Shown here: positions 36,852-45,181 of the stretch, piece after piece
How the letters are laid out: every line of letters begins with the position of its first letter
How positions within the stretch are numbered: the first letter of the stretch is position 1
Source of the DNA: Halalkalibacillus halophilus DSM 18494
GTDB lineage: Bacteria; Bacillota; Bacilli; Bacillales; Alkalibacillaceae
Assembly: GCF_000423105.1 (NCBI RefSeq)
Contig: NZ_AUHI01000009.1
Location: 1-64,000 of the forward strand
Length of the DNA: 64,000 bases
Reading direction: 5' to 3'
Position numbers and translations under genes: made by a program
The notes under the pieces: generated by a model
What the model saw: only the letters and a program-made list of their open reading frames with translations
Told to the model about the DNA's origin: nothing
Databases searched by the model: none

Positions 36852-36880
36852 ATTATATGGACACAGTGTTGGATATTCAA
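36852..36880 (-). promoter_or_regulatory. sigma-A promoter of the MMPL operon
   Basis: On the minus strand TTGAAT (36880-36875), a 17-nt spacer and a perfect TATAAT (36857-36852). The -35 box lies inside the inverted repeat at 36867-36882. Confidence 0.75.
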
Positions 36881-36882
36881 CA
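36867..36882. promoter_or_regulatory. operator-like inverted repeat 1 (TetR site)
   Basis: TGTTG-GATATT-CAACA, perfect 5-bp arms, covering the -35 box of the MMPL promoter. Confidence 0.6.
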
Positions 36883-36909
36883 AACAGTATAATTGATTTT
36901 GTACGTTGC

Positions 36910-36934
36910 CCAACATTTTATAATCATATGTTGG
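36910..36934. promoter_or_regulatory. operator-like inverted repeat 2 (TetR site)
   Basis: CCAACAT-N11-ATGTTGG, perfect 7-bp arms, containing a TATAAT at 36919-36924 that may be the -10 of tetR. It shares the TGTTGG core with repeat 1. Confidence 0.6.
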
Positions 36935-36968
36935 TTATCCACAGAATTGTCATAAAGGAGACAGTCTT

Positions 36969-37538
36969 ATGAGTGAAAAATTGGATCGCCGAAAGAAGTA
37001 CACAAGGATGATATTAAAAGAAACATTAATTGAATTACTATACAAGAAGTCGATTTCATCCATTACAGTAAAAGAGCTATGTGAACAAGCAGACATTAAT
37101 CGATCTACCTTTTATACACACTACCAAGATCACTATGACCTATTAAATAAAATAGAAGATGAGCTTGCGAATGATCTAAGTAGTTACCTGCAACGTTATA
37201 ACTTTTCAGAGCAAGAGGAATCGGTGAAGATGACGCAAAAACTAGTAGAATATGTACAAGAAAACCAGAAGATATTTAATACGTTATTAAATCATAATGC
37301 AGACCCAGCCTTCGAAAAACGCATGAGTGATATTGCGCGCCAATTCTTAATGTCTAACTGGGAGAAAGTGAATCACACGAATAGCGCCCAATCGAGCTAT
37401 TTAAGTACATTTACAATAAGTGGCGCAATCCATGTAATTAAAGAATGGCTAGAAAATGATCAAAAAGAACCTCCAAGTGAGTTGGCGGAATTAATTTATC
37501 GTCTTTCCACAGGAGCACTTTATACTCAAGAGAAGTAA
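36969..37538 (+). CDS. TetR/AcrR family transcriptional regulator
   Basis: A 189-aa repressor. The N-terminal helix-turn-helix (ITVKELCEQADINRSTFYTHY, residues about 36-56) is canonical; the C-terminal part has the TetR_C_7/YwqM-like ligand domain. Divergent from the MMPL operon; two inverted repeats with a common TGTTGG core lie between them, one over the MMPL -35 and one over the likely tetR -10, so it probably represses both. Ligand unknown, likely the exported compound or a membrane stress signal. Confidence 0.9.
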   Translation: MSEKLDRRKKYTRMILKETLIELLYKKSISSITVKELCEQADINRSTFYTHYQDHYDLLNKIEDELANDLSSYLQRYNFSEQEESVKMTQKLVEYVQENQKIFNTLLNHNADPAFEKRMSDIARQFLMSNWEKVNHTNSAQSSYLSTFTISGAIHVIKEWLENDQKEPPSELAELIYRLSTGALYTQEK

Positions 37539-37581
37539 TTAGCTTTGTTATGGTAAACTTATAAAAAAAGGAGAGATTTTG

Positions 37582-37782
37582 ATGGAAGCGAATAGAAAAT
37601 GGATGGCACTTCCAAAGGACATTAGAAACAGATTGAAAGATAACGTGTTTTGTGGTAATTGTTCAGGAGCAACGACGATTGTTAACTTTATTGTGGAAGA
37701 AAATGAAGCGGGGATTATACTTCAGGGTGAGTGTAAACATTGTGGTAAGCGTGTTGCTCGGGTGGTTGAAATGGATTCCTAG
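37582..37782 (+). CDS. small zinc-ribbon protein, 66 aa
   Basis: Two CxxC pairs (CGNC and CKHCG) about 30 residues apart make a probable zinc ribbon; the first part reads EANRKWMALPKDIRNRLKDNVFC. The ATG at 37582 follows an AAAAAAGGAGAG site; a TTG three bases earlier is possible. It lies after tetR with no terminator and 110 bp before the helicase-LexA gene. Function unknown; zinc ribbons of this size often act in nucleic-acid or protein contacts. Confidence 0.7.
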   Translation: MEANRKWMALPKDIRNRLKDNVFCGNCSGATTIVNFIVEENEAGIILQGECKHCGKRVARVVEMDS

Positions 37783-37901
37783 CATGCAAATTGTTCCTTA
37801 ATATTCCTTATTCTTACCCCAACACATTGCGCTCTGTGTAGAAAACCCTTAAAATGTAAATAACTGAAGACGACAAGAATTTACAGATTGGGGTGACAGG
37901 G

Positions 37902-40334
37902 ATGAAGTTAAATGTAGAACAACGTAAAATTGTGGAATTGGAGCCTAATGGCCATATGATGGTGAAAGGCGTTGCGGGTTCTGGAAAAACGACTGTTTCA
38001 ATAAGAAGAATCCCATTTTTACATCAAAATTACTGTCATGAAAACGATGACCGAATTTTACTCGTTACATATAATAAAACGCTTTTAAGTTATATCAAAC
38101 ATCAATATGAAAAGCTTCAAGAAGAGGAACAGGACCTATTAGAAAATTTGTTTCAAACAAATGCAGAAGTACAAATCTCAACTATCGATAAATTAATGTT
38201 TTATTATTTTATGAAATACCAAAAACGCCACCAATCGAATTTGGAACTGGCCTCACAGACACAAGAACGCCAAGTGCTAAACAGAGTGATTCATTATTTG
38301 AAAGAACAATACCAAGATATTAAAATTATCTCTCCTAAATATACCAACTTCTTACTAGATGAAGTAAGCTGGATCAATGCATGTCAGATAGAAACAGAAG
38401 AGGAATACCAGACGATTGATCGTGTGGGACGCGCAACTGGTGGCGAAAATTCCCCACAAAAACTATTGAAAAATTCAACGGTTCGTGCGGCAATATTTCA
38501 TTTAATGGATGTATTTAATCAAGCGCTTGCAAAAGAAGGCTTCATTACTTTCAAAAAAGCGAACCTCTTAGCTTTAAAAGAAGCCCAACAAGTTAATCAT
38601 GGGAAGTTCACACATATTATTATAGATGAAAGCCAGGATCTCACGAAGGTTCAACTAGAATTTTTAAAACATGTCTATCAAGGAAAAACTCATTCTTCGA
38701 TTATGTTTGTGGCAGATAATACGCAAAGTATATACTCCCAGTCATGGTTAGGGAAAGGGAGACCATATACCTCTATCGGCTATGATATGAGTGGGAAATC
38801 TCGTACATTAAGTAAAAATTACCGGACAACGACGGAAATTTCAGAAGCGGCTTATCAATTGATTGAACATGACGAAACCATTCAATCAAATGTGGATTTC
38901 GTTAAGCCTTCTTTGATTGACCGTTCTGGACCGAAACCAATCTACCGTTTTTTCTTAAAATCAGAAGATCAAATGAACTATTACGTACAAGAAATTAAAT
39001 CGTTGCAAGCAGATTATCGTTTATCTGATATATGTATTGTGGCTAGAGAAAAACGATCACTAGAAGATCTTAGTTTAGGACTAAATCGAGCTGGAATTGC
39101 TAATGAAGAGTTGAATACGAGCAATCCAAATTTCGATTCGGAAAAAGTGAAACTAGTGACCATGCATTCTATTAAGGGGTTAGAGTTTAAAGTTATCTTG
39201 CTTGTTGATTTGAATGATGGCATTCTTCCTAATGATCAGTTATATGACTTTGATGAAGAGAAAACAATGGATACGGAAGAAAGAAAGCTGTTATATGTTG
39301 GAATGACCCGTGCCAATGAGTTGTTATATATGTCATCTGTACGAAAACCATCAAAATTTATTAAGGATTTGGATTTTGATCACTTGCGCATGCAACGTGA
39401 TTCGAAGATGAAGCCGTTTCAATCGATCGCTTTAAATGATTACATGAAGAAGGATGCAATTTTTGATCTTAATTCGAAAGAAGAAGCAGTAAGACAGTGG
39501 TTAACCAAACAACTTATCGCTACGTATGGGTATACAACGGATTTAATAGATTTTGAGTACCCTGTGCAACAATTTTCTAAGCGAGGGTATGTTGATGTAG
39601 TAGTTAGTATTTTTCATAATGGTGAAAAAGTGCCGTATATTTTTGCAGAAGTGAAACGTTTCGGTGATGGGATAGAAGAAGCGACGGAGCAATTAAAATC
39701 ATATATGAACACAAATGACACAGTGAGGTATGGAGTAATTACAGATGGAATTGATCTACTTGTTACTGATCGTGATGACATCGTAAACGACATACCACCT
39801 TGCCAACCACATTTTTTACCAGAGACAAAATATAAGCAAACCTATATGAACATTAAAACGCAGCGAGCATATCAATACTTGACTGAAATCAATGATCCAA
39901 ATCATGTAGAAATCAAGGATACGGAAGCAGAGATGACAATGGATTATAATGAATATTTATCTGTTCCAGTAGTTGGGAATGTGGCAGCGGGTATTCCATC
40001 AGAAGCAATCGAAGCCTTGGATCATATGATTGAGTTACCCAAAGATTGGACAGTTTCTGAACAAGATACATTTGCATTAACAGTTACAGGCGATAGCATG
40101 GTGAATGCCGGTATCGACCGTGGAGATACGGTGATAGTTAATCGGCAAAACACAGCCGAAAACCATGACATTGTTATCGCAGTCATTGATCAAGAAGCAA
40201 CCATGAAACGATTAATGTTAATGGGTGGGTCAGTCTTACTTATTCCTGAAAATAGTGAATATGAGCCCATACACATGAATCATGAAGATGTCATGATCAA
40301 TGGAAAGGTTATTGGCGTGTTGAAAAAGAGGTAA
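37902..40334 (+). CDS. SF1 helicase - PD-(D/E)XK nuclease - LexA-type S24 autoprotease fusion
   Basis: An 810-aa three-part protein. (1) SF1/UvrD-like helicase, about 1-510: Walker A GVAGSGKT (23-30), DESQD box (242-246), SKNYRTT, MHSIKGLEFK and YVGMTRA. (2) A type I restriction-like PD-(D/E)XK domain with Asp565 (GYVDVVV) and Glu583-x-Lys585 (AEVKRF). (3) A LexA/UmuD S24 domain: predicted cleavage site Ala696-Gly697 (VGNVAAGIP), catalytic Ser732 (GDSM) and Lys769 (TMKRL); the spacings (35 and 37) match LexA. So RecA-stimulated self-cleavage is predicted to cut the S24 part from the helicase-nuclease. A GTG at 37893 is also in frame, but GGGGTGACAGGG is the ribosome binding site for the ATG at 37902. 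No LexA box is seen upstream. No function has been established by me; DNA repair or defence is the likely sphere. Confidence 0.85.
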   Translation: MKLNVEQRKIVELEPNGHMMVKGVAGSGKTTVSIRRIPFLHQNYCHENDDRILLVTYNKTLLSYIKHQYEKLQEEEQDLLENLFQTNAEVQISTIDKLMFYYFMKYQKRHQSNLELASQTQERQVLNRVIHYLKEQYQDIKIISPKYTNFLLDEVSWINACQIETEEEYQTIDRVGRATGGENSPQKLLKNSTVRAAIFHLMDVFNQALAKEGFITFKKANLLALKEAQQVNHGKFTHIIIDESQDLTKVQLEFLKHVYQGKTHSSIMFVADNTQSIYSQSWLGKGRPYTSIGYDMSGKSRTLSKNYRTTTEISEAAYQLIEHDETIQSNVDFVKPSLIDRSGPKPIYRFFLKSEDQMNYYVQEIKSLQADYRLSDICIVAREKRSLEDLSLGLNRAGIANEELNTSNPNFDSEKVKLVTMHSIKGLEFKVILLVDLNDGILPNDQLYDFDEEKTMDTEERKLLYVGMTRANELLYMSSVRKPSKFIKDLDFDHLRMQRDSKMKPFQSIALNDYMKKDAIFDLNSKEEAVRQWLTKQLIATYGYTTDLIDFEYPVQQFSKRGYVDVVVSIFHNGEKVPYIFAEVKRFGDGIEEATEQLKSYMNTNDTVRYGVITDGIDLLVTDRDDIVNDIPPCQPHFLPETKYKQTYMNIKTQRAYQYLTEINDPNHVEIKDTEAEMTMDYNEYLSVPVVGNVAAGIPSEAIEALDHMIELPKDWTVSEQDTFALTVTGDSMVNAGIDRGDTVIVNRQNTAENHDIVIAVIDQEATMKRLMLMGGSVLLIPENSEYEPIHMNHEDVMINGKVIGVLKKR

Positions 40335-40357
40335 TAAGTACAATCTCGATAATATTA

Positions 40358-40402
40358 CTCGAGCCCATTTTCCAAAGGAGGATATGGACTCGAGCTTTAT
40401 TT
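40358..40402 (+). terminator. terminator after the helicase-LexA gene
   Basis: CTCGAGCCCA (40358-40367) pairs with TGGACTCGAG (40385-40394, one mismatch), followed by CTTTATTTTTATT. Confidence 0.7.
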
Positions 40403-40405
40403 TTA

Positions 40406-41881
40406 TTAGGAAATATAAGGAGTCAGCTCTATTCTTTTGGTTGCTACTGACTCCACGAATTTTTCGTTATGATCAATACCAATCATCGTCGGTTGGTATG
40501 TGTTTAGAGCTTGAATCAATTGATCGATCACCATGAAATCAAGATTATTTGTGACTTCATCCCAGACAAATAATTCATTTTTATTTATTAGTGCGTGGGC
40601 TAGGAGGATTTTCTTTTGTTCACCGGCACTCCAACTAGGTTGACTTTGATTTGTAAATCGTGAGCGATGCATCCCAAGTTGATGTAGTAGGTACCAGAAG
40701 CCCTCCTTTTCTTCATTTGTAAGATTAAAGAGAAAAGAAGTATAGTCAAATTCAGTTAACATGGATTGTTTTAAAGATGATATATGGTGTGGTAGTCGAA
40801 CATCATACTCTCCTATTGTTTCAAAAGATTTATTTCCAAGAATATATTCTAATAATGTTGTTTTACCAACACCATTTTTTCCTTCAATAAAAAGACGTTC
40901 ACCAGGTTGAACATCTATGGTGATTGGAACAAAAAGAGGTTGATTATCTTTCAATATTGTGAAGTCTCTTAAAGATAAGATCTGTTTGACTGGTTGGGTT
41001 ACATTTATTTTTAGTGCAGTTTCTTCTTCGGTATTGTGTATAAGATTCTTCTTCTCCTCAATCATTTCATCTGTTCTTTTTTTAATTGCTTTTGATCGCT
41101 TCATTTGTTTTGCAGCTAGACGTCTTTCGGAAGAATCCTTCGTACTATTTTCTCTCTTATTTCCCCAGACATTTACTTGTCTTGACACATTGTTCAATCG
41201 CTTAACTTCAGATTTTAATTTATTGTTCTTTTCCTCTGCCGCACGATCAGCATTGTCTTTTTCTGTTCTCCATGTTTCAATATTTCCTTTTAATAAATCT
41301 ATAGACTGCTTATTCATTGCGAGAACATGGTCGACAAAGGAATTCAAGAACTTCTCATCATGACTTACGACAATGAACCCATTTTTAGAATTTAAATAAG
41401 TACTCACGATATTTCTTCCGTGAATATCTAAGTTATTCGTAGGTTCGTCTATTAAGGGAAATGCGTTCTCATCTAAAAATAATTCAATTAATAAAACCTT
41501 TGTTTTTTCCCCACCACTCAAAGACTTATATGGCCGTTTTAAGATTTCAGTTGAAAAGTTCATTTTAGTAACTTCAACTTCTAGTTCCCAACTTTCCTTA
41601 TGAGCGTTATTCTCAAGTAACAGATCTTGCACGTAGAAGTTTCCTTGTCTTTCACTTATTGTTTTCGGGAAGTACTTGAAGGTTAGTGGCGAATCGATAT
41701 GACCGGCAAATACAACTTCATGTAATAAGCATTTTAAGAACGTAGTTTTACCTCTACCATTTCTACCGAGAAGTGCTAATTTCCAACGTTCATTTATATT
41801 TAAATTCACATCACTAAATATAGGTTCTACCATAGAATCATATTTAAAGGACAAGTTATTTATCATAATATTTTTGGTCAC
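40406..41881 (-). CDS. ABC-F family ribosome-protection/translation factor
   Basis: Two ABC domains without membrane helices: Walker A GRNGRGKTT and GKNGVGKTT, signatures SLSGGEKTKV and WSAGEQKKIL, Walker B IDEPTNNLD and WDEVTNNLD; the linker between them is a long charged coiled coil (the P-site tRNA interaction motif, about 185-260). In the second Walker B the usual Pro is Val (EVTNN). Such proteins rescue antibiotic-stalled ribosomes (Vga/Lsa/Msr/VmlR type) or act as translation factors; the attenuator upstream favours the antibiotic-resistance type. GTG at 41881 after AGGAGAG is the best start (491 aa); an upstream ATG overlaps that site. Confidence 0.87.
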   Translation of the reverse strand: MTKNIMINNLSFKYDSMVEPIFSDVNLNINERWKLALLGRNGRGKTTFLKCLLHEVVFAGHIDSPLTFKYFPKTISERQGNFYVQDLLLENNAHKESWELEVEVTKMNFSTEILKRPYKSLSGGEKTKVLLIELFLDENAFPLIDEPTNNLDIHGRNIVSTYLNSKNGFIVVSHDEKFLNSFVDHVLAMNKQSIDLLKGNIETWRTEKDNADRAAEEKNNKLKSEVKRLNNVSRQVNVWGNKRENSTKDSSERRLAAKQMKRSKAIKKRTDEMIEEKKNLIHNTEEETALKINVTQPVKQILSLRDFTILKDNQPLFVPITIDVQPGERLFIEGKNGVGKTTLLEYILGNKSFETIGEYDVRLPHHISSLKQSMLTEFDYTSFLFNLTNEEKEGFWYLLHQLGMHRSRFTNQSQPSWSAGEQKKILLAHALINKNELFVWDEVTNNLDFMVIDQLIQALNTYQPTMIGIDHNEKFVESVATKRIELTPYIS

Positions 41882-41915
41882 ATAAAACTCTCCTCTCATA
41901 AAAACTAGTGAAAAT

Positions 41916-41944
41916 AAAAAAACTACCTCATTTTCGTGAGATAG
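41916..41944 (-). promoter_or_regulatory. transcription attenuator ahead of the ABC-F gene
   Basis: On the minus strand CTATCTCA (41944-41937) pairs with TGAGGTAG (41930-41923) over a 6-nt loop, then seven T (41922-41916): an intrinsic terminator 35 bp upstream of the GTG. The segment ACTACC at 41972-41967 can instead pair with GGTAGT at 41927-41922, giving an antiterminator. Confidence 0.7.
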
Positions 41945-41991
41945 GAAAAAAGAGTACGTTTAAAATGGTAGTAATAGTTTAACTTCACCTG

Positions 41992-42018
41992 CTACAACAC
42001 ATTTTTAAACATATTCAT
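41992..42018 (-). CDS. leader peptide of the ABC-F attenuator (8 aa)
   Basis: Minus strand ATG at 42018-42016 to TAG at 41994-41992, reading MNMFKNVL. An AGGA-type site precedes it at suitable spacing (AGGAT, 8 nt). It ends 20 bases before the antiterminator segment, so a ribosome stalled on it could control the terminator, as in ribosome-mediated attenuation of ABC-F and lincosamide resistance genes. Inferred, not proven. Confidence 0.5.
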   Translation of the reverse strand: MNMFKNVL

Positions 42019-42276
42019 TCAAATAATCCTAGCTCAGAAAATGAATCAAAAACATACTTAATTGACTTACCCAATAAACTACTTGGAAAGTGTTAAGAAT
42101 GTGATTCTAATTTTCTTTAAAGTTAGGATTATTTAATCATTTTATTGTCATTCACCCTTCTATAGTTAAATTATAATTACCCTATATCAAACGGTTTTCT
42201 TTGTCAACTAAGCAATTATTACTTACAAAAGAATATTTCGCATTTATGCAGGAAGAATGAAGGTTTTAGTTGAAAA

Positions 42277-42453
42277 TTGTATAAACAAATACTGGGAGGA
42301 ACTTATATTAAAAGAGAAACCTATTTAAATAAGTTTGGAAAATATAAGTCCGGAAAATCATGTATCTATATAAATAAACTAGATGATATTGATCTAAATG
42401 TTTTGAGAAGCATGAATGAAACTTCTGTTGAGTATTTGGAGAATAAATATTAA
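42277..42453 (+). pseudogene. C-terminal remnant of a DUF1801 family protein
   Basis: The frame from TTG 42277 to TAA 42451 encodes about 58 residues; from KRETYLNKFGKYKSGKSCIY through INKLDDIDLNVLRSMNETSV it matches the C-terminal third of DUF1801 proteins (FGKxKxGKxCxYxNKLxDID). The first two thirds are missing, and no usual start lies next to the GGGAGGA at 42294-42300 (the in-frame codon there is ATT). It is most likely a decayed gene. It lies between the divergent ABC-F leader and the DUF5694 gene. Confidence 0.55.
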
Positions 42454-42478
42454 AAAATCAAATGGGGGTAGCTTGTAA

Positions 42479-43204
42479 ATGAAGCCTACAATTATGGTGG
42501 TGAATACATACCATTTCAATGCAGCTAATGACCTGATCAATGTAGAGCCAGCTAATATACTGTCTGACACAAAGCAGAAAGAACTATTGCAGGTTATTAA
42601 TCAGTTAAAAGAATATAATCCAAGTAAGATTATTATTGAAGCACCTGCAAGTCGTTTCACACAAATATATAGTAACTTTTCATCTTATATACAAGGTGAG
42701 TACGACTTACAAAAAAATGAAAGCGAACAATTAGGTTTTCGCCTGGCTGAAGCTTGCGGACATAAGCAAGTTTATCCTGTTGATTGGAATGAAGATGTAG
42801 GTGTACCAGATTTCTTTGCGTGGGGACAACAAAATACCCCTGAGAAAATAGAAGAATTAACTTCTCTTTCTAATCAACTTTTTCCAACTGAGTTTAGTTC
42901 CTATAATATTAAAGATGCTTTAAAGTATTTGGATGGAATTTTCGATCAGAAAAATGCAGAAGTATATATGAAAATCGCTCAAATTGGGAATTCGAAGGAA
43001 CCCGTTGGTATAAATTGGTTAGTTAAATATTGGCATTATCGTAATTTAATTATATGTAGAAATATAATACAGCTTATTGACCAGAAGCATGACCGGTTAC
43101 TCGTTTTATATGGAGCTGGTCATGGTTATTTACTGAAGAAGTTATTGGAAGAGAGTGGCGAAGTTTATATGGAGAGAGTAACCAAGTACTTATCAAGCGA
43201 CTAA
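42479..43204 (+). CDS. DUF5694 (TraB/GumN-like) family protein
   Basis: A 241-aa cytoplasmic protein of the DUF5694/TraB-like group: it starts IMVVNTYHFN, with IIEAP near residue 55 and GAGHGYLLKKLL at the C-terminus. TraB-like proteins are proposed metal-dependent proteases based on the conserved His/Glu residues, but no activity is established for this branch. ATGGGGGTAG ribosome binding site. Single gene in a small-gene region. Confidence 0.72.
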   Translation: MKPTIMVVNTYHFNAANDLINVEPANILSDTKQKELLQVINQLKEYNPSKIIIEAPASRFTQIYSNFSSYIQGEYDLQKNESEQLGFRLAEACGHKQVYPVDWNEDVGVPDFFAWGQQNTPEKIEELTSLSNQLFPTEFSSYNIKDALKYLDGIFDQKNAEVYMKIAQIGNSKEPVGINWLVKYWHYRNLIICRNIIQLIDQKHDRLLVLYGAGHGYLLKKLLEESGEVYMERVTKYLSSD

Positions 43205-43269
43205 CTTATCATCGACTTGTGAATAGAGAAAGATTCTAAAAATAGAAAATAATGAAAAGGGAGTATGAC

Positions 43270-43908
43270 ATGAACTGGATCATCGATTATCAATGGGAAG
43301 TTTTTATTTTCATAGAAGTTTTATCACTTATTGCGTTATTATTATTTGGTTTTTTTAGGTATTACTTAGCTCGAAAAAGTACGAGTTTATTATTTATCTA
43401 CTTATTTTTAGTGTTTTTAATTATAGAAGCTGCATTAGCAATGATCGTCTACCAACATACCGGTGAGATCTCCACCTTTCAAATCGTTATTGTCGTTTTC
43501 GTTATTTATGCTCTGACATTTGGGTTGAATGATTTTAAAAAGCTGGATCGTTGGATGCGTAAAAAAGTTGGGGAGTGGCGAAATATTGATTTACTTACCG
43601 AAAAAGATCGGATGATTTATGAAAGGCAAAAAGATCCGAAGCACATTGCTAAAGTAAATCGAATGAGTGCCATGATTCACCTTATTATATTCGTGATTGC
43701 ACAAACGATCTTTTGGATGATGGGCACGGATAGTCTGGATGAAGCTATGAGTTATTTAACTGACCTTTCCTGGTTTGAATCGGGGGAGTATGAAGATTCG
43801 CCATATCCGAACGAAACGATCTATAGTATTGGAATGTTGTGGGCAGTTATTTTTGTGGTTGATTTTATTTACTCTTGGAGCTATACAATTTTTCCGAAAA
43901 GCTCATAA
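43270..43908 (+). CDS. integral membrane protein, 212 aa
   Basis: Five or so hydrophobic segments (about 8-28, 36-56, 63-82, 133-150 and 188-205), with the cytoplasmic loop KKLDRWMRKKVGEWRN and an acidic stretch (SGEYEDSPYPNE) outside. Start ATG 43270 (MNWIIDY) follows AAAGGGAG; an ATG six codons earlier has no site. No family recognised with confidence, though similar multi-pass proteins are common in Bacillus. It precedes the NIPSNAP-Nudix gene by 19 bp. Confidence 0.65.
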   Translation: MNWIIDYQWEVFIFIEVLSLIALLLFGFFRYYLARKSTSLLFIYLFLVFLIIEAALAMIVYQHTGEISTFQIVIVVFVIYALTFGLNDFKKLDRWMRKKVGEWRNIDLLTEKDRMIYERQKDPKHIAKVNRMSAMIHLIIFVIAQTIFWMMGTDSLDEAMSYLTDLSWFESGEYEDSPYPNETIYSIGMLWAVIFVVDFIYSWSYTIFPKSS

Positions 43909-43927
43909 TTGAAATGGAGTGAAAGTG

Positions 43928-44698
43928 ATGATTCATAAAAGAAATACATTTCAAATAAAACCAGAATATATTAGTGAATTTAATTATTTATTCCACAAAT
44001 ATATTTACCCAGAATTTATTAAAAAAGGCGCGAAATTAATTGGGCGTTGGACGAACGAGGCGCAAGATGAGGTTGTAGAAATCTGGGAATTTAATAGTAA
44101 AGCGCACTATGAAAGTGTTAATTTTGAAATAGATCAAAATAAAGAAGAGTGTGAGAAATTAAATAGCTATGTAACGGAAAGTAAAGAAGACTTCCTAACA
44201 ACAACTGTTCCCCAAGGAGGAAGCTATCACCCACCTAAACATATTATGTCTGTCAGCGGCTATATCACAAATGAGAAGGGGGAAGTTTTGCTTGTACGTA
44301 ATTTTCATCGATCGAACACATTGGAAATACCAGGTGGTCAAGTGGAGGAAGGGGAGACATTAGAACAAGCGATTCACCGAGAAATTTTAGAAGAAACTGG
44401 TGTGGAAGTGAAGTTAATTGGAATCACTGGAATATATCAAAACATGTCTAGAGGAGTTACTTGTGTCGTTTTTAGAGGAGAATACTATTCCGGAACAATC
44501 AGAACGGCTGAAGATGAAACTTCCGAGGTTTTCTTTGCACAGTTAACGGAAGAAAACTTAAACGATTATATTACTCGAGAGCACTTTAGAAATCGGACTT
44601 TGGACGCGATGCACGCTAACTATTTACCATACGAAGCATTTTATTTAAGACCTTATGAGTTAATTACTAGATATGAAAGTCATGTAAAGAATGACTAA
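43928..44698 (+). CDS. NIPSNAP-like domain fused to Nudix hydrolase
   Basis: A 256-aa two-domain protein. Residues 1-90 look like a NIPSNAP/antibiotic-monooxygenase-like alpha-beta domain (KRNTFQIKPEYISEFNYLF ... LIGRWTNEAQDEVVEIWEF). From about 105, a Nudix domain with a complete box: Gly137, Glu143, Arg151-Glu152 and Glu155-Glu156-x-Gly158 in GGQVEEGETLEQAIHREILE. Nudix enzymes hydrolyse nucleoside diphosphate derivatives; the fused domain may bind the substrate or the partner. ATG 43928 is chosen over a GTG at 43919 because of the GGAGTGA site. It is followed within 15 bp by a GNAT gene. Confidence 0.78.
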   Translation: MIHKRNTFQIKPEYISEFNYLFHKYIYPEFIKKGAKLIGRWTNEAQDEVVEIWEFNSKAHYESVNFEIDQNKEECEKLNSYVTESKEDFLTTTVPQGGSYHPPKHIMSVSGYITNEKGEVLLVRNFHRSNTLEIPGGQVEEGETLEQAIHREILEETGVEVKLIGITGIYQNMSRGVTCVVFRGEYYSGTIRTAEDETSEVFFAQLTEENLNDYITREHFRNRTLDAMHANYLPYEAFYLRPYELITRYESHVKND

Positions 44699-44713
44699 AT
44701 CAGAGGTGTACAT

Positions 44714-45181
44714 ATGAACATTGAATTAATTGAGCCCGAAAAACATTATGATATAATTACTTCTTTTCGAAAAGATTCGTTTGAGGTCAGCTTTGGAAAT
44801 GACGAATCATTTGATCCAGAGGATTATGTGAAATGGGTGGATTTAAAATCGAAGGAGTTTCCAGAGGGCTTTGTATTATTTTTCCAACACGGTGAGCCAG
44901 TTGGCCAAGTAGAGATGACGATCAAAACATATAGGGAGAAGTTAATTGGCTATATTCATTTGTTTTATATCATTCCACGCTTACGGGGAGAAGGACTAGG
45001 GGATCAGTTATATCAGTATGCATTACGCTATTTTAACAGTAAAGGTGTAAGCGAATTTCATTTGCGAGTCGCTCCTTCTAATCTTAGAGCAAGAGCATTT
45101 TATAAAAAGCTAAAAATGGAAGAGATCGGTTATGAACAAGAAGGTAAGGTAATTAGAATGAAAGGAAAAATAATCAATTAA
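44714..45181 (+). CDS. GNAT family N-acetyltransferase
   Basis: A 155-aa GNAT protein. The acetyl-CoA loop is IIPRLRGEGLGDQL (RGxGxG), and LRVAPSNLRARAFYKKLKM is the usual strand-helix near the C-terminus. ATG 44714 follows AGAGGTG. Probably co-transcribed with the Nudix fusion gene. Substrate unknown; the third GNAT gene in this half of the window. Confidence 0.87.
   Translation: MNIELIEPEKHYDIITSFRKDSFEVSFGNDESFDPEDYVKWVDLKSKEFPEGFVLFFQHGEPVGQVEMTIKTYREKLIGYIHLFYIIPRLRGEGLGDQLYQYALRYFNSKGVSEFHLRVAPSNLRARAFYKKLKMEEIGYEQEGKVIRMKGKIIN

Noticed and set aside
37783..37901. LexA/SOS box upstream of the helicase-LexA gene
   Set aside because: No CGAAC-N4-GTTCG-like site is present, so SOS control by LexA of this gene is not supported by its promoter.
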